From positions 186,001 to 250,000 of the forward strand of contig NZ_LMJT01000005.1 of the NCBI RefSeq assembly GCF_001429395.1: a DNA stretch of 64,000 bases, read 5' to 3'. Below are positions 8,309-15,875 of the stretch, one piece after another; position 1 is the stretch's first letter; each line of letters starts with the position of its first letter. The position numbers and the translations under genes were made by a program. This DNA comes from Allobosea sp. Root381 (GTDB lineage: Bacteria; Pseudomonadota; Alphaproteobacteria; Rhizobiales; Beijerinckiaceae). Below the pieces are notes generated by a model. It worked only from the letters and a program-made list of their open reading frames with translations. It searched no databases and had not been told where the DNA came from.

Positions 8309-8680
8309 ATGAGCAGCGGACACGGCGGCAAATCCCAGCATCGCTTCGACCAAGGCGCTCCGGCGACGCCCACGAGCGAGTTGATCGGCCGGCTGCGCCG
8401 CGTGCTGCGGCCCGAGGATCTCGACTGCCCTTGCCGGGAGACGCTGGACGGGGCGCTCGAGCGCTTCGACCAGCTCGAGCGCCGGCGCGAGGAGCGCCAG
8501 CGGCTCGCCGTCGCGCGCAACCACAAGGAGCGGGTTGCAGCGCTTCTGTCGTTTCTGTCCGAGCTCGACCAGCTGACCGAGGCGGAAAGCGATCGCACGG
8601 TCTTCGACGAGATGGCGCTGCTTTTCATCGAGATTGCACGCAGCGCCGAGGCCGGGGCCGCCGCGCTGCGCGAGATGTAA
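8309..8680 (+). CDS. Hypothetical protein, 123 residues, CPC motif and charged helix
   Basis: I do not recognise this protein. It has a polar N-terminus, a possible amphipathic helix ([12 protein letters not shown]), a [10 protein letters not shown] motif at about residues 38-47 and a strongly charged helical stretch ([20 protein letters not shown]) that may form a coiled coil. There is no signal peptide or membrane segment. The ATG at 8309 has GAGGAGG 8 bases ahead. It sits between ubiV and the pseudoazurin gene inside the denitrification island. The CPC pair could be a redox or metal site, but nothing else supports that. Confidence 0.6.
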   Translation: MSSGHGGKSQHRFDQGAPATPTSELIGRLRRVLRPEDLDCPCRETLDGALERFDQLERRREERQRLAVARNHKERVAALLSFLSELDQLTEAESDRTVFDEMALLFIEIARSAEAGAAALREM

Positions 8681-8718
8681 CGGCCCGGCCGCCCGGGCAC
8701 CTCCTATTTCTGCGCGAG

Positions 8719-8734
8719 TTTGCGTTTTCGCAAA
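8719..8734. promoter_or_regulatory. NnrR-type box ahead of pseudoazurin (perfect palindrome)
   Basis: TTTGCGTTTTCGCAAA is a perfect 16-base palindrome with the TTGCG-N4-CGCAA form known for NnrR-type Crp/Fnr regulators. Its centre is about 85 bases ahead of the pseudoazurin ATG. It is the best-matching box in the window. Confidence 0.7.
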
Positions 8735-8811
8735 TTGCCGCGGCAACGCCCTCGCTAGTCTTGCGGTGCAGTGAGGGACAGACGTGCCCGCTGCCGCGAA
8801 GGAGAAGACAG

Positions 8812-9240
8812 ATGTTCAGGACGTTTCTGGCCGGCGCGCTGATGGCGCTGGCTGCCGCCGGTGCCAATGCGGCGGAGGTCGAAGTCAAGATGCTCAATAA
8901 GGGCGCGGCGGGGGCGATGGTGTTCGAGCCGGCGCTGATCAAGATCGCACCGGGCGATACGGTCAAGTTCCTGCCCACCGACAAGAGCCACAATGCCGAG
9001 AGCATTGCCGAGATGATGCCCGCCGGAGCGGAGCCCTTCGTGGGCAAGCTGAACGAGCAGGTCGAGATCACGTTCAAGCAGCCAGGCGTCTATGGCATCA
9101 AGTGCAAGCCGCATTACGGCATGGGCATGGTGGCGCTGGTCGTGGTCGGCGAGCCGACCAATCTCGATGCCGCGGCGGCCGCCAAGCACCCCGGCAAGGC
9201 CAGGCAGGTCTTCGCCGATCTGGTCGCCAAGGCGAAATGA
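8812..9240 (+). CDS. Pseudoazurin (blue copper electron donor to nitrite reductase)
   Basis: A 142-residue periplasmic cupredoxin. A Sec signal peptide (about residues 1-20, ending GANA) precedes a mature domain with type-1 copper ligands His60, Cys98, His101 and Met106, in KSHNAES and [10 protein letters not shown]. Pseudoazurins carry electrons from the bc1 complex to copper nitrite reductase, here NirK encoded 4.6 kb away. The ATG at 8812 has AAGGAGAAG ahead, and an NnrR-type box lies at 8719. Length and ligand spacing are normal for the family. Confidence 0.93.
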   Translation: MFRTFLAGALMALAAAGANAAEVEVKMLNKGAAGAMVFEPALIKIAPGDTVKFLPTDKSHNAESIAEMMPAGAEPFVGKLNEQVEITFKQPGVYGIKCKPHYGMGMVALVVVGEPTNLDAAAAAKHPGKARQVFADLVAKAK

Positions 9241-9314
9241 GCCGCAGCCGCACAAGGCGATGAAGTCAGGGGCGCGGCCGCCGGTCGCGCCCGGTTGCGT
9301 CAGGAGGCCTGAGT

Positions 9315-10520
9315 ATGGCGCCGATCCCGAGACTGCGGTCCTATGAGGGGCCAGCCCTCCTGTCCTACGGCTTCAGGCCGTTCTTCCTGTTCGCGGCGTT
9401 GCAGGCCGGCCTGACGATCGCGGTCTGGCTGCCCTTCGTTACCGGCCACCTTGCCGTGCCAACGGCCTTCGCGCCGGTGGACTGGCATATCCATGAAATG
9501 CTCTTCGGCTATCAGGCGGCCGCTGTCGCCGGCTTCCTGCTGACCGCCATCCCGAACTGGACCGGCAGGCTGCCCGTGCAGGGCACGCCGCTGCTGGTGC
9601 TCGTGCTCGCCTGGCTCGCCGGGCGCATCGCCGTCACGGCTTCGGCCTGGATCGGCTGGCGCCTCGCCATGGCGATCGACGCGCTCTTCCTCCTGCTGTT
9701 CGCAGCCGCGGCTGCGCGCGAGATTCTGGCCGGCCGAAACTGGCGCAACCTCAAGGTCGTCTTGCTGGTCGCGCTGCTGCTCGTCGCCAATCTTGCCTTT
9801 CATCTCGAGGCCGGCCTGACGGGCAGCGCGGACATCGCTCGCCGGCTTTCGATCGCGATCGTGCTCATGCTGGTCACGCTGATCGCGGGCAGGATCGTAC
9901 CGAGCTTCACCCGCAACTGGCTGGCGCAGCGGGGCGCGGGACGCCTGCCCGTGCCCTTCGGGACCTATGACAAGATCGCCCTGGCAGTGACCGCCATCGC
10001 GCTTGGCCTCTGGGTCGCCTTGCCGGACGATCCGCTAACCGGCGCGGTCCTGGCGCTTGGAGCCTGGCTTCACCTCATCCGGCTGGGGCGCTGGGCGGGC
10101 GAGCGCACCTGGCGCAATCCGCTGCTCGTCGTCCTGCATCTGGCCTATCTCTTCGTGCCGCTGGGCTTCGCCCTGACGGCAGCGGCCAGCTTCGGCCTCG
10201 TCGCGACAGGGGCGGGCCTCCATGCCTGGACCGCCGGCGCCTTCGGCACGATGACGCTTGCGGTGATGTCGCGCGCCAGCCTCGGCCATACCGGCCGGCC
10301 GCTGGTCGCGACCGCTGCGACGCAATCCTCCTACGCCCTTGTCATCATCGGCAGCGTCGCGCGGATCTGCTCGGCGCTCGGCCATGGCCCGGTCGCGCTG
10401 CTGCATGTCGCCGGGCTGTGCTGGTCGCTCGCCTTTCTGGGCTTCGCGCTGGCCTATTGGCCGGTGCTAACGGGCACCCGCGTCGCGACGAAAGTCGCGC
10501 CTGTCGCGCAGCAGGCCTGA
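9315..10520 (+). CDS. nnrS: NnrS family haem-copper membrane protein, second copy
   Basis: A 401-residue membrane protein with about 12 hydrophobic segments. It has the family's N-terminal SYGFRPFFLFAAL, the WHIHEMLFGYQAA histidine motif and LHAWTAGAFGTMTLAVMSR. These are the classical NnrS signatures and are better kept here than in the copy at 2460-3590. Its role is NO-stress tolerance; the mechanism is not established. AGGAGG at 9302-9307 sets the ATG at 9315. It lies 74 bases after pseudoazurin and 69 bases before the FmdE-like gene, so the three may be co-transcribed from the NnrR-type box. Confidence 0.9.
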   Translation: MAPIPRLRSYEGPALLSYGFRPFFLFAALQAGLTIAVWLPFVTGHLAVPTAFAPVDWHIHEMLFGYQAAAVAGFLLTAIPNWTGRLPVQGTPLLVLVLAWLAGRIAVTASAWIGWRLAMAIDALFLLLFAAAAAREILAGRNWRNLKVVLLVALLLVANLAFHLEAGLTGSADIARRLSIAIVLMLVTLIAGRIVPSFTRNWLAQRGAGRLPVPFGTYDKIALAVTAIALGLWVALPDDPLTGAVLALGAWLHLIRLGRWAGERTWRNPLLVVLHLAYLFVPLGFALTAAASFGLVATGAGLHAWTAGAFGTMTLAVMSRASLGHTGRPLVATAATQSSYALVIIGSVARICSALGHGPVALLHVAGLCWSLAFLGFALAYWPVLTGTRVATKVAPVAQQA

Positions 10521-10589
10521 AACCGCAGATCGAACCGCTTTCCGCATGACCGCCGGCGCAGGCTGCGCCGGACCTTGAACCGAGGTGGC

Positions 10590-11237
10590 ATGATGACGTT
10601 TCCGCCCTTCTTCGCACTGGCCCCGCAGCTCAGGGTCAGGGATCCGCTCGCAGCCTTCCTCGGCGCCAGCGATGACGGCGTCCTGGATTACCGTTATGAG
10701 GATGTCGTTCGCCTCGCCGGCCATTCCTGCCCCACCGTGGCCGGCGCCTACCTCATGCTGATCGCGGGACTGTCCTATCTCTATGACGAGGAGCTGCCCG
10801 AGCGTGGCGGCATCGATGTGTTCATGCGCGGCGAGCCCGAGCAGGGCACGACCGGCGTCATGGCGTCCGTCGCGACCCTGCTCACCGGCGCGGCGGCGGA
10901 AACCGGCTTCGGCGGAGTCGGCCCGGCCAAGCGCTTCGCGAGGCGGGGCCTGCTGCAGTTCGGCGCCGATATCGAGGGTGTCATCGCGCTGCGGCGGCGC
11001 GACACGGGTGCCGGCGTCCTCCTCGACATCGACACCGGCGCGGTGCCGCATGCGGCCGAAATGGCGGGCGTGATGCCCGCCGCCATGGGCGGCGTTGCCG
11101 ACGCCGCAGGGCTCGAGAGCTTTGGTGCGCTCTGGCAGGACCGGGTCCGGCGCATGCTGATCGACCATGCCCACGACCCCAAGCTGGTCCATCTCTACGA
11201 CTGGCTTCCGGACGCAGCGGCCGCCTCCGCGGCCTGA
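10590..11237 (+). CDS. FmdE-like protein of unknown function
   Basis: A 215-residue soluble protein. The segment LAGHSCPTVAGAYLM resembles the (H)GHxCPG motif of the FmdE/Tra5 family, named after subunit E of formylmethanofuran dehydrogenase but mostly of unknown role and often metal-binding. A later TGVMASVATLLTGAAAETGFG stretch also fits. The ATG at 10590 (or 10593) follows GAGGTGG; an in-frame TTG at 10575 is less likely. It follows nnrS and converges on a Crp/Fnr gene with 8 bases between stops. Context suggests a role in NO or nitrite metabolism; no reaction can be assigned. Confidence 0.6.
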   Translation: MMTFPPFFALAPQLRVRDPLAAFLGASDDGVLDYRYEDVVRLAGHSCPTVAGAYLMLIAGLSYLYDEELPERGGIDVFMRGEPEQGTTGVMASVATLLTGAAAETGFGGVGPAKRFARRGLLQFGADIEGVIALRRRDTGAGVLLDIDTGAVPHAAEMAGVMPAAMGGVADAAGLESFGALWQDRVRRMLIDHAHDPKLVHLYDWLPDAAAASAA

Positions 11238-11245
11238 CCGCTTCG

Positions 11246-11932
11246 CTATTCGGCGTTCTCGGCCAACCGCATCAGGCCGGCGCTGTCGCGCACCACGAGC
11301 TTCTGGCGCCCGCCCTCGACCAGCCCTCGCGTCTCCCAGGCGCTGAGGATGCGCGAGACCGTGTGCAGCGTCGTGCCCGTCATCTCCGCGATGTCGCGTC
11401 GCGAGATCGGAAAGTCGACCCGCATGCCGGCGCCGTCGCGCTTGCCCGCCTGCTCGACCAGCCGGAGCACGGCATGCGCGACGCGGCGCTCGACCTCTTC
11501 CGTCGACATCTCGCGAATGCGGGTATGCGCCTCGTCGAGGCGCTGGCCGATCGTGCGGATGGCATTCATCGCCAGATGCGGATTGCCCTCGACGAAGCTG
11601 TCCCAGGATTCGGTCGGCCAGGCGGCGACGAGGCTGTCGACCGCCGCCGTCGCCGTGCCCGGATAGTCGCTGCGGCCGAGCGCACGCGTGAAGCCGAAGA
11701 GATCGCCGGGATGGACGACGCGCACGATGATCTGCTGGCCGTCGCGCGTGACCTGCGTCACCTTCAGCCGGCCATGCAGCAGCAGGTAGAACGCCTTGGC
11801 CGGATCGCCCTGTTCGAAGACCGATTCGCCCAGCGGCACCCGGCGTGCGCTGGCCTGCACCGTCATGCGGTCGAGGTGTGCGTCGCTCATCTCCGCGAAA
11901 AGCGGGATGCTGCGCAGCACGCTGCGGTCCAT
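11246..11932 (-). CDS. Crp/Fnr family regulator, NnrR/DNR-like (copy 1)
   Basis: A cyclic-nucleotide-type beta-barrel (about residues 10-120) is followed by a helix-turn-helix with GTTLHTVSRILSAWE as recognition helix. The N-terminus lacks FNR cluster cysteines, so it does not sense oxygen through a 4Fe-4S cluster. The DNR/NnrR class senses NO through haem, which fits its place next to norEF-nirVK. I prefer the ATG at 11932 (MDRSVLRSIPLF), giving 228 residues. A GTG at 12046 that overlaps the norF stop as GTGA would add 38 residues and would imply translational coupling. Its recognition helix is almost the same as that of copy 2 (22733-23440). Confidence 0.85.
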   Translation of the reverse strand: MDRSVLRSIPLFAEMSDAHLDRMTVQASARRVPLGESVFEQGDPAKAFYLLLHGRLKVTQVTRDGQQIIVRVVHPGDLFGFTRALGRSDYPGTATAAVDSLVAAWPTESWDSFVEGNPHLAMNAIRTIGQRLDEAHTRIREMSTEEVERRVAHAVLRLVEQAGKRDGAGMRVDFPISRRDIAEMTGTTLHTVSRILSAWETRGLVEGGRQKLVVRDSAGLMRLAENAE

Positions 11933-12042
11933 TGCCAAGGTGATGGCCTTCCCCGGGGAGGCTTCGAGAACGGCCCGCGCCGAAGCCGGTGCCCAGCCCG
12001 GGATATGACCGCAATCGCCTGCGCCGTTCAAGTGCGTCACGA

Positions 12043-12309
12043 TCACCCGGAAAGGGCGATCCGCAGCCCCGCCAGCGCACAGAGCAGCGCGGCGTAGCCG
12101 ATCAGCGCGCCGGCAAGCGCACGGCTCTCGCGCTGCAGGCGCATGAAGCCGAGGACGACCAGCGACGCCTTCGCCAGGCTGAGGACGGCGATGGCGAGGC
12201 CGCGCGGTCCCGCCGGCAGGGTCATGGCCGCGAGCAGGCTCGCCCCTGTCGCGAGCAGAAGAGCGGCAAGGATCACGGAAAACGCGATGTCATGGAAGGA
12301 ACGCTGCAT
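12043..12309 (-). CDS. norF: NorF-like small membrane protein (cytochrome oxidase subunit IV type)
   Basis: An 88-residue protein with three hydrophobic segments (AFSVILAALLLATGASLLA, the AVLSLAKASLVVLGFM region and ALIGYAALLCALAGLRIAL), as in NorF and prokaryotic cytochrome c oxidase subunit IV proteins. It lies directly downstream of norE, 1 base from its stop, which is the usual norEF pairing. NorF supports full NO-reductase activity but is not catalytic. Confidence 0.75.
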   Translation of the reverse strand: MQRSFHDIAFSVILAALLLATGASLLAAMTLPAGPRGLAIAVLSLAKASLVVLGFMRLQRESRALAGALIGYAALLCALAGLRIALSG

Positions 12310-12310
12310 C

Positions 12311-12862
12311 TCAGCCCAGATAGATGACCGGAAGGATCAGCAGCCAGACCAGATCGACCAGATGCCAGACCGTGGCGACCGCCGCGACCTGGCGCGGAAC
12401 GGGCCGCCAGGCGACGAGGAGCAGCAGCACAGCCACGAACAGCACATGGGCGAGGTGGAAGCCGGTGATCAGGAAGTAGAGCTCCGGAAGCCGGCCCTGC
12501 TGTGTCGAAAGCGCCGGAATCTCGTGGCTGAAGGCAGCAAGCTTCAAGCCGCAGAAGACGAACCCTCCGAGCGCCGCGGCAACGAGACAGCGCCGCGGAT
12601 GGCGACCGAAGGCCGCGCACGCCGCGAAGAAGCCGCTGGTCAGCAGCGTGGCCGTGGCGATGCCGGCAAGCGGCAGGTCGAGCTGGGCATGCAGGGCTGC
12701 CAGCGCCTGCCGATCGAGCAGGCCCAGAATCAGGAAGGCGCCGAGCAAGGCGCCGAAGACGACGAGCTCGCTCCAGACCAGGATCCAGAGCAGGAGCTCC
12801 ATTCCGCCTTCGGCCGCCTCTCCCGAATCGTCGAGACGAGCGCTCGGTACAGTCACGCTCAT
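12311..12862 (-). CDS. norE: NorE, cytochrome c oxidase subunit III-like protein
   Basis: A 183-residue membrane protein with five hydrophobic segments and the subunit III pattern: ELVVFGALLGAFLIL, YFLITGFHLAHVLFVAV and VWHLVDLVWLLILPVIYL. NorE helps nitrite and NO reduction run at full rate. The ATG at 12862 overlaps the nirV stop as ATGA, so it is coupled to nirV. The frame is open further upstream but that part is the shadow of nirV. Confidence 0.88.
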   Translation of the reverse strand: MSVTVPSARLDDSGEAAEGGMELLLWILVWSELVVFGALLGAFLILGLLDRQALAALHAQLDLPLAGIATATLLTSGFFAACAAFGRHPRRCLVAAALGGFVFCGLKLAAFSHEIPALSTQQGRLPELYFLITGFHLAHVLFVAVLLLLVAWRPVPRQVAAVATVWHLVDLVWLLILPVIYLG

Positions 12863-13746
12863 GCCGGCAGCAGCTGCCTGAGGTTCGCGAGCAGCTTCTC
12901 GCGCCAGCCCGGCTCTTTCACGAGCCGGAATCCAAGATTGTCCGGAGGCGTGCCGGCCGAGCAGCCGCCGCTCTTCGGGTTGCGGATGAAGGAGGTCATC
13001 ATCGCGCGATGCTGGCCCTCGACGACATAGATGCCGCAATTAGTCGTCTCGCCGATCTTGTTGCCGGCGGCGTCGAGCGAAATGCGACGCAGGCAGCTCC
13101 GTGTCCACTCCCAGACATTGCCGGCGATGTCGTGGACACCGTGCTCATTGGCGCCGAAGCTGCCGGTCGGGCGCGGCTTCGGTGTCCTCGCGGCCTTGCG
13201 GTTGGCCTCGCGCTCGTAATCGGCGAGCCAGCGCTGGGCCGGGTTGATGGCCTCGGGGTCGAGGCCGTTCGCATCGTCGACGAAGCGTGATCCCGCCGCA
13301 TGCGCCCATTCCTGGTCGCTCGGCAGGCGCCAGACCTCGCCGGTCTCGCGCGACAGCCAGGCCGCATAATCGCTGGCATCGGCATGGCTGACGCCGATCA
13401 CCGGCACGTCGCCGCGCGCCGCTGGGCTGTCGAGGCGCTTGCAGGCGCCTGCCGCGACGCAGCGGGCGTAATCAGCGGCGGTGACCTGATAGCGCATGAT
13501 CTCGAGCGGCCCGTCGATCCTGACCGTGACGCGCGGCGCATCGACCAGCCGGCCGGCCCGGCTGTATTCGCCGTCGAGGCGGTGCAGCAGGGTAGCGGGC
13601 GGAATCGTCGCGGTCTGGGGCAGCGGAAAGCCCGGTGCCGGCCGCTGCATCGGCGCTGCCAGCAGGAGCGCCGCGGCGCCCGCCATGAACAGGAGGCCGA
13701 GCGAGGTCGTCAGCGCCGGCAGGGAGGGACGCAGTGTCGTGGCCAT
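12859..13746 (-). CDS. nirV: NirV, formylglycine-generating-enzyme-like protein
   Basis: A 295-residue protein with an N-terminal membrane anchor or signal (about residues 12-32) and a SUMF1/FGE-sulfatase fold. Typical segments are EIMRYQVTAADYARC, VPVIGVSHADASDYAAWL, WRLPSDQEWAHAA, NVWEWTRSC and LGFRLV. NirV is found beside nirK in many denitrifiers; its function is not settled and it is probably not a true formylglycine synthase. It follows nirK after 64 bases that hold a strong hairpin, and is coupled to norE. Confidence 0.88.
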   Translation of the reverse strand: MATTLRPSLPALTTSLGLLFMAGAAALLLAAPMQRPAPGFPLPQTATIPPATLLHRLDGEYSRAGRLVDAPRVTVRIDGPLEIMRYQVTAADYARCVAAGACKRLDSPAARGDVPVIGVSHADASDYAAWLSRETGEVWRLPSDQEWAHAAGSRFVDDANGLDPEAINPAQRWLADYEREANRKAARTPKPRPTGSFGANEHGVHDIAGNVWEWTRSCLRRISLDAAGNKIGETTNCGIYVVEGQHRAMMTSFIRNPKSGGCSAGTPPDNLGFRLVKEPGWREKLLANLRQLLPA

Positions 13747-13774
13747 GATGGGCCGTTCCGTCTCGAAGAAGGGG

Positions 13775-13800
13775 GCCTCCCCGCCCGAAGGCGGGGAGGC
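13775..13800 (-). other. Perfect 11-bp hairpin between nirK and nirV
   Basis: GCCTCCCCGCC and its exact complement flank a 4-base loop, 10 bases after the nirK stop. No clean T-run follows on the minus strand, so it is more likely an mRNA 3' stabiliser or partial attenuator than a full terminator. It would let nirK message outlast or outnumber nirV-norEF message. Confidence 0.6.
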
Positions 13801-13810
13801 AGGAGAGAGG

Positions 13811-14938
13811 CTAGATCCCGGCCGGGGCCACGACCTGCTTCATCAGGTCGTCGTTCCACTCGCCCTCGACCTTGAAGTGCCCGGCGGCGCCGAGTTCGAA
13901 GGCTTCGATCAGGTTGTGGTTGACGTAGGCGTAGATGCCCGGCTGCAGGAAGGTGTAGAGCGCCGCTCCCGCGCAGCCGCCGGGGATGAACCAGGTTTCG
14001 AGGTCGCGCTCCGGCGGGTTCCGGAACTTGCCGGTGGCCCAGACATAGTCGCCATGGCCGCCGATCAGGTGCGGGCGGGTGTCGCGGTTCGCCTGCGAAT
14101 GCAGGATCAGCACGGTTTCGCCGACCTTGGCGGTGAGTGCGTTCTTGCCGGTCAGGGCGCCGACCTTGCCGTTGAAGACGACATGGCTCGGGATCAGCGT
14201 GCGCATCGCCTTGACCACGTCTTCATGCGACTCGCCGACGCTGGCATAGCGCTTGAACTTCCCATCCGCGTCACGCGGCACGTAGAAATCCTGCTCGCCG
14301 ACATAATAGGCCTTGTCGTATTTCAGCGGCTTGCCCTGATGGTCCTTCAGCCCGTCGCGCGGCAGCACCGTGATGGCGCCGTTCATGCCCGCTGTGACGT
14401 GCCAGGGCACCATGCCAGGAGGGGCGCAATGATAGACGAACACGCCCGGCCTCGTCGCCTTCCAGCGCAGCACGACCTTCTCGCCCGGGTTGACCTCGGT
14501 CAGCCCGCCGCCGCCGAGCGCACCGGTCGACGAATGGAAGTCGATATTGTGCATCAGCTCGTTGGTATCGGCGTTGATCAGCGTCAGCTCGACATAGTCG
14601 CCCTCATGGACGACCATCATCGGGCCGGGAACCGTGCCGTTGAAAGTAAAGGCATAGGTTTCGGTGCCGGCGTCGTCGAGAATGATCTTCTTCTCGTGGA
14701 TCGTCATCGTGAACTCGACGAGCTTCGGCCCGCCGGTCGCGACCTGCTCATGCGCATGCACGAAGGGGGGATCGACCAGCTTCGGCTTGATGCGCGGCAG
14801 CTTGGCGACGTCCGTTGCAGAGGCCTTGGTCATCACGGCCTGTGCCTGTGCCGGCGCGGTGGCCGCATGGACGATCGCCCCGGTGGCCGCTGCTCCCGCC
14901 AGGATGCTGCGGCGGGTCAGTTTGAGCTCTTCGCCCAT
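13811..14938 (-). CDS. nirK: Copper-containing nitrite reductase
   Basis: A 375-residue periplasmic enzyme reducing nitrite to NO. An N-terminal LTRRSILAG twin-arginine signal with cleavage near AQA-QA precedes two cupredoxin domains. Copper ligands are visible: His130 and His135 in MHNIDFH (Asp133 is the catalytic aspartate), His170-Cys171 in YHCAPPGM, His180, Met185, the catalytic His290 in RPHLIGGH and His341 in NHNLIEA. This is a class I NirK. The ATG at 14938 is followed by the usual TAT leader. An NnrR-type box lies 73 bases upstream (15011-15024). It gets electrons from pseudoazurin or cytochrome c. Confidence 0.97.
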   Translation of the reverse strand: MGEELKLTRRSILAGAAATGAIVHAATAPAQAQAVMTKASATDVAKLPRIKPKLVDPPFVHAHEQVATGGPKLVEFTMTIHEKKIILDDAGTETYAFTFNGTVPGPMMVVHEGDYVELTLINADTNELMHNIDFHSSTGALGGGGLTEVNPGEKVVLRWKATRPGVFVYHCAPPGMVPWHVTAGMNGAITVLPRDGLKDHQGKPLKYDKAYYVGEQDFYVPRDADGKFKRYASVGESHEDVVKAMRTLIPSHVVFNGKVGALTGKNALTAKVGETVLILHSQANRDTRPHLIGGHGDYVWATGKFRNPPERDLETWFIPGGCAGAALYTFLQPGIYAYVNHNLIEAFELGAAGHFKVEGEWNDDLMKQVVAPAGI

Positions 14939-15010
14939 GGCTTGCTTCCTTGTCCAACGACCGGTGATCGACCGGTCGAGAAGACTTTAGGGCAGGCGAG
15001 ATTTTCTTCT

Positions 15011-15024
15011 TTGATGCAGCACAA
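15011..15024. promoter_or_regulatory. NnrR/FNR-type box ahead of nirK
   Basis: TTGATGCAGCACAA (TTGTG-N4-ATCAA on the minus strand) keeps the TTG-N8-CAA core. It lies 73 bases upstream of the nirK ATG, in the only gap between nirK and the preceding gene. Confidence 0.6.
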
Positions 15025-15045
15025 CATCTTTGACGATCTTGCCGC

Positions 15046-15330
15046 TCATTCGGCGGCGATCATCGCCGGCTCCCAGAGCGGCTCGTAGGTCAGCGTCACC
15101 TCGACTGTGGCGACGCCATCGACCCCGGCAGCAACGGCGGCGACGGCCTCCTTCAGGAAGCCGGAGAGCGGGCAGCCGCGGATGGTGGTGGTCATGACGA
15201 TGCCCACCTGCCCCTCCGGCGTGGCGGCGATGTCGTAGATCAGGCCGAGATCAACGACGCTGCGTCCCATTTCGGGGTCGAGAACGTCTCGGAGCGCGAT
15301 CTCGACCAGCCGCTCCAGCTTGCCACCCAT
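15046..15330 (-). CDS. DUF59 / MIP18-family iron-sulfur assembly protein
   Basis: A 94-residue protein of the DUF59 (PaaD/SufT-like) family, with DVLDPEMGRSVVDLGLIYDI and the family cysteine in TTTIRGCPLSG. Members help mature iron-sulfur proteins. It starts 2 bases after the stop of the double-DUF2249 gene, so it is the last gene of that run. Its association with denitrification could reflect repair of clusters damaged by NO. The ATG at 15330 begins MGGKLERLV; the longer frame is a shadow of the upstream gene. Confidence 0.85.
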   Translation of the reverse strand: MGGKLERLVEIALRDVLDPEMGRSVVDLGLIYDIAATPEGQVGIVMTTTIRGCPLSGFLKEAVAAVAAGVDGVATVEVTLTYEPLWEPAMIAAE

Positions 15331-15332
15331 CG

Positions 15333-15875
15333 TCAGTGGCCCGCACCGCCGCCGCCATGGCGGACGAGCAGGCGATAGGTCGTGCCGGCGGCATCGAAAT
15401 TGCCGGCCCATTCATGCTCGCGCTTCGCCAGCTCGGGGAACAGGAACACCGGCTCGCGTGCCAGGAGCGCGAACAGGACATCGCCCGGCTGCAGGCTTTC
15501 GAGCGCCTCCAGTATCCGCACCATCGGCTCCGGCGGCTCGAGCTCGCAGAGGTCGAGCTCCAGCACCGGAACGCCCCAGAATGCCGCCGAGGAGCTGCTG
15601 CCGATCGCGACGCCGTCGCTGTCGTTCACGGTCGCCACGGGCGAGAACACCACCTCCCAGCCGCCATCCCCCAGGGCCCGGTCGCTGGCGGCATAGCCGC
15701 GATTGGCCATCACGGAGAACAGCGGCACCGGCCGAAACGGCGCGATCAGCCGCAGCGACTGGCCGGGCGAAAGCGCGCCGACCGCGTCCATGATTGCCTG
15801 GAACGGCTCCTCGCCGGCCCGCAGCATCGGCCGGACGTCAAGCTCGCGGGCTGGCAATGCGTCGGCTGTCGACAT
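15333..15875 (-). CDS. Protein with two DUF2249 domains
   Basis: A 180-residue soluble protein. Both halves carry the DUF2249 pattern: ARELDVRPMLRAGEEPFQAI...LSPGQSLRLIAPFRPVPLF, and later ELDLCELEPPEPMVRILEALE...LQPGDVLFALLAREPVFLF. DUF2249 has a TusA-like (SirA) fold and unknown function, and often sits near hemerythrins, nitrite or NO reductase genes. The ATG at 15875 follows AAAGGAG and overlaps the end of the 12-TM gene by 38 bases. I infer sulfur, metal or cluster handling, without direct evidence. Confidence 0.8.
   Translation of the reverse strand: MSTADALPARELDVRPMLRAGEEPFQAIMDAVGALSPGQSLRLIAPFRPVPLFSVMANRGYAASDRALGDGGWEVVFSPVATVNDSDGVAIGSSSSAAFWGVPVLELDLCELEPPEPMVRILEALESLQPGDVLFALLAREPVFLFPELAKREHEWAGNFDAAGTTYRLLVRHGGGGAGH

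Noticed and set aside
13775..13800. Rho-independent terminator after nirK
   Set aside because: The stem is perfect but no T-run follows on the transcribed strand, and nirV follows at once, so I list it as a hairpin only.
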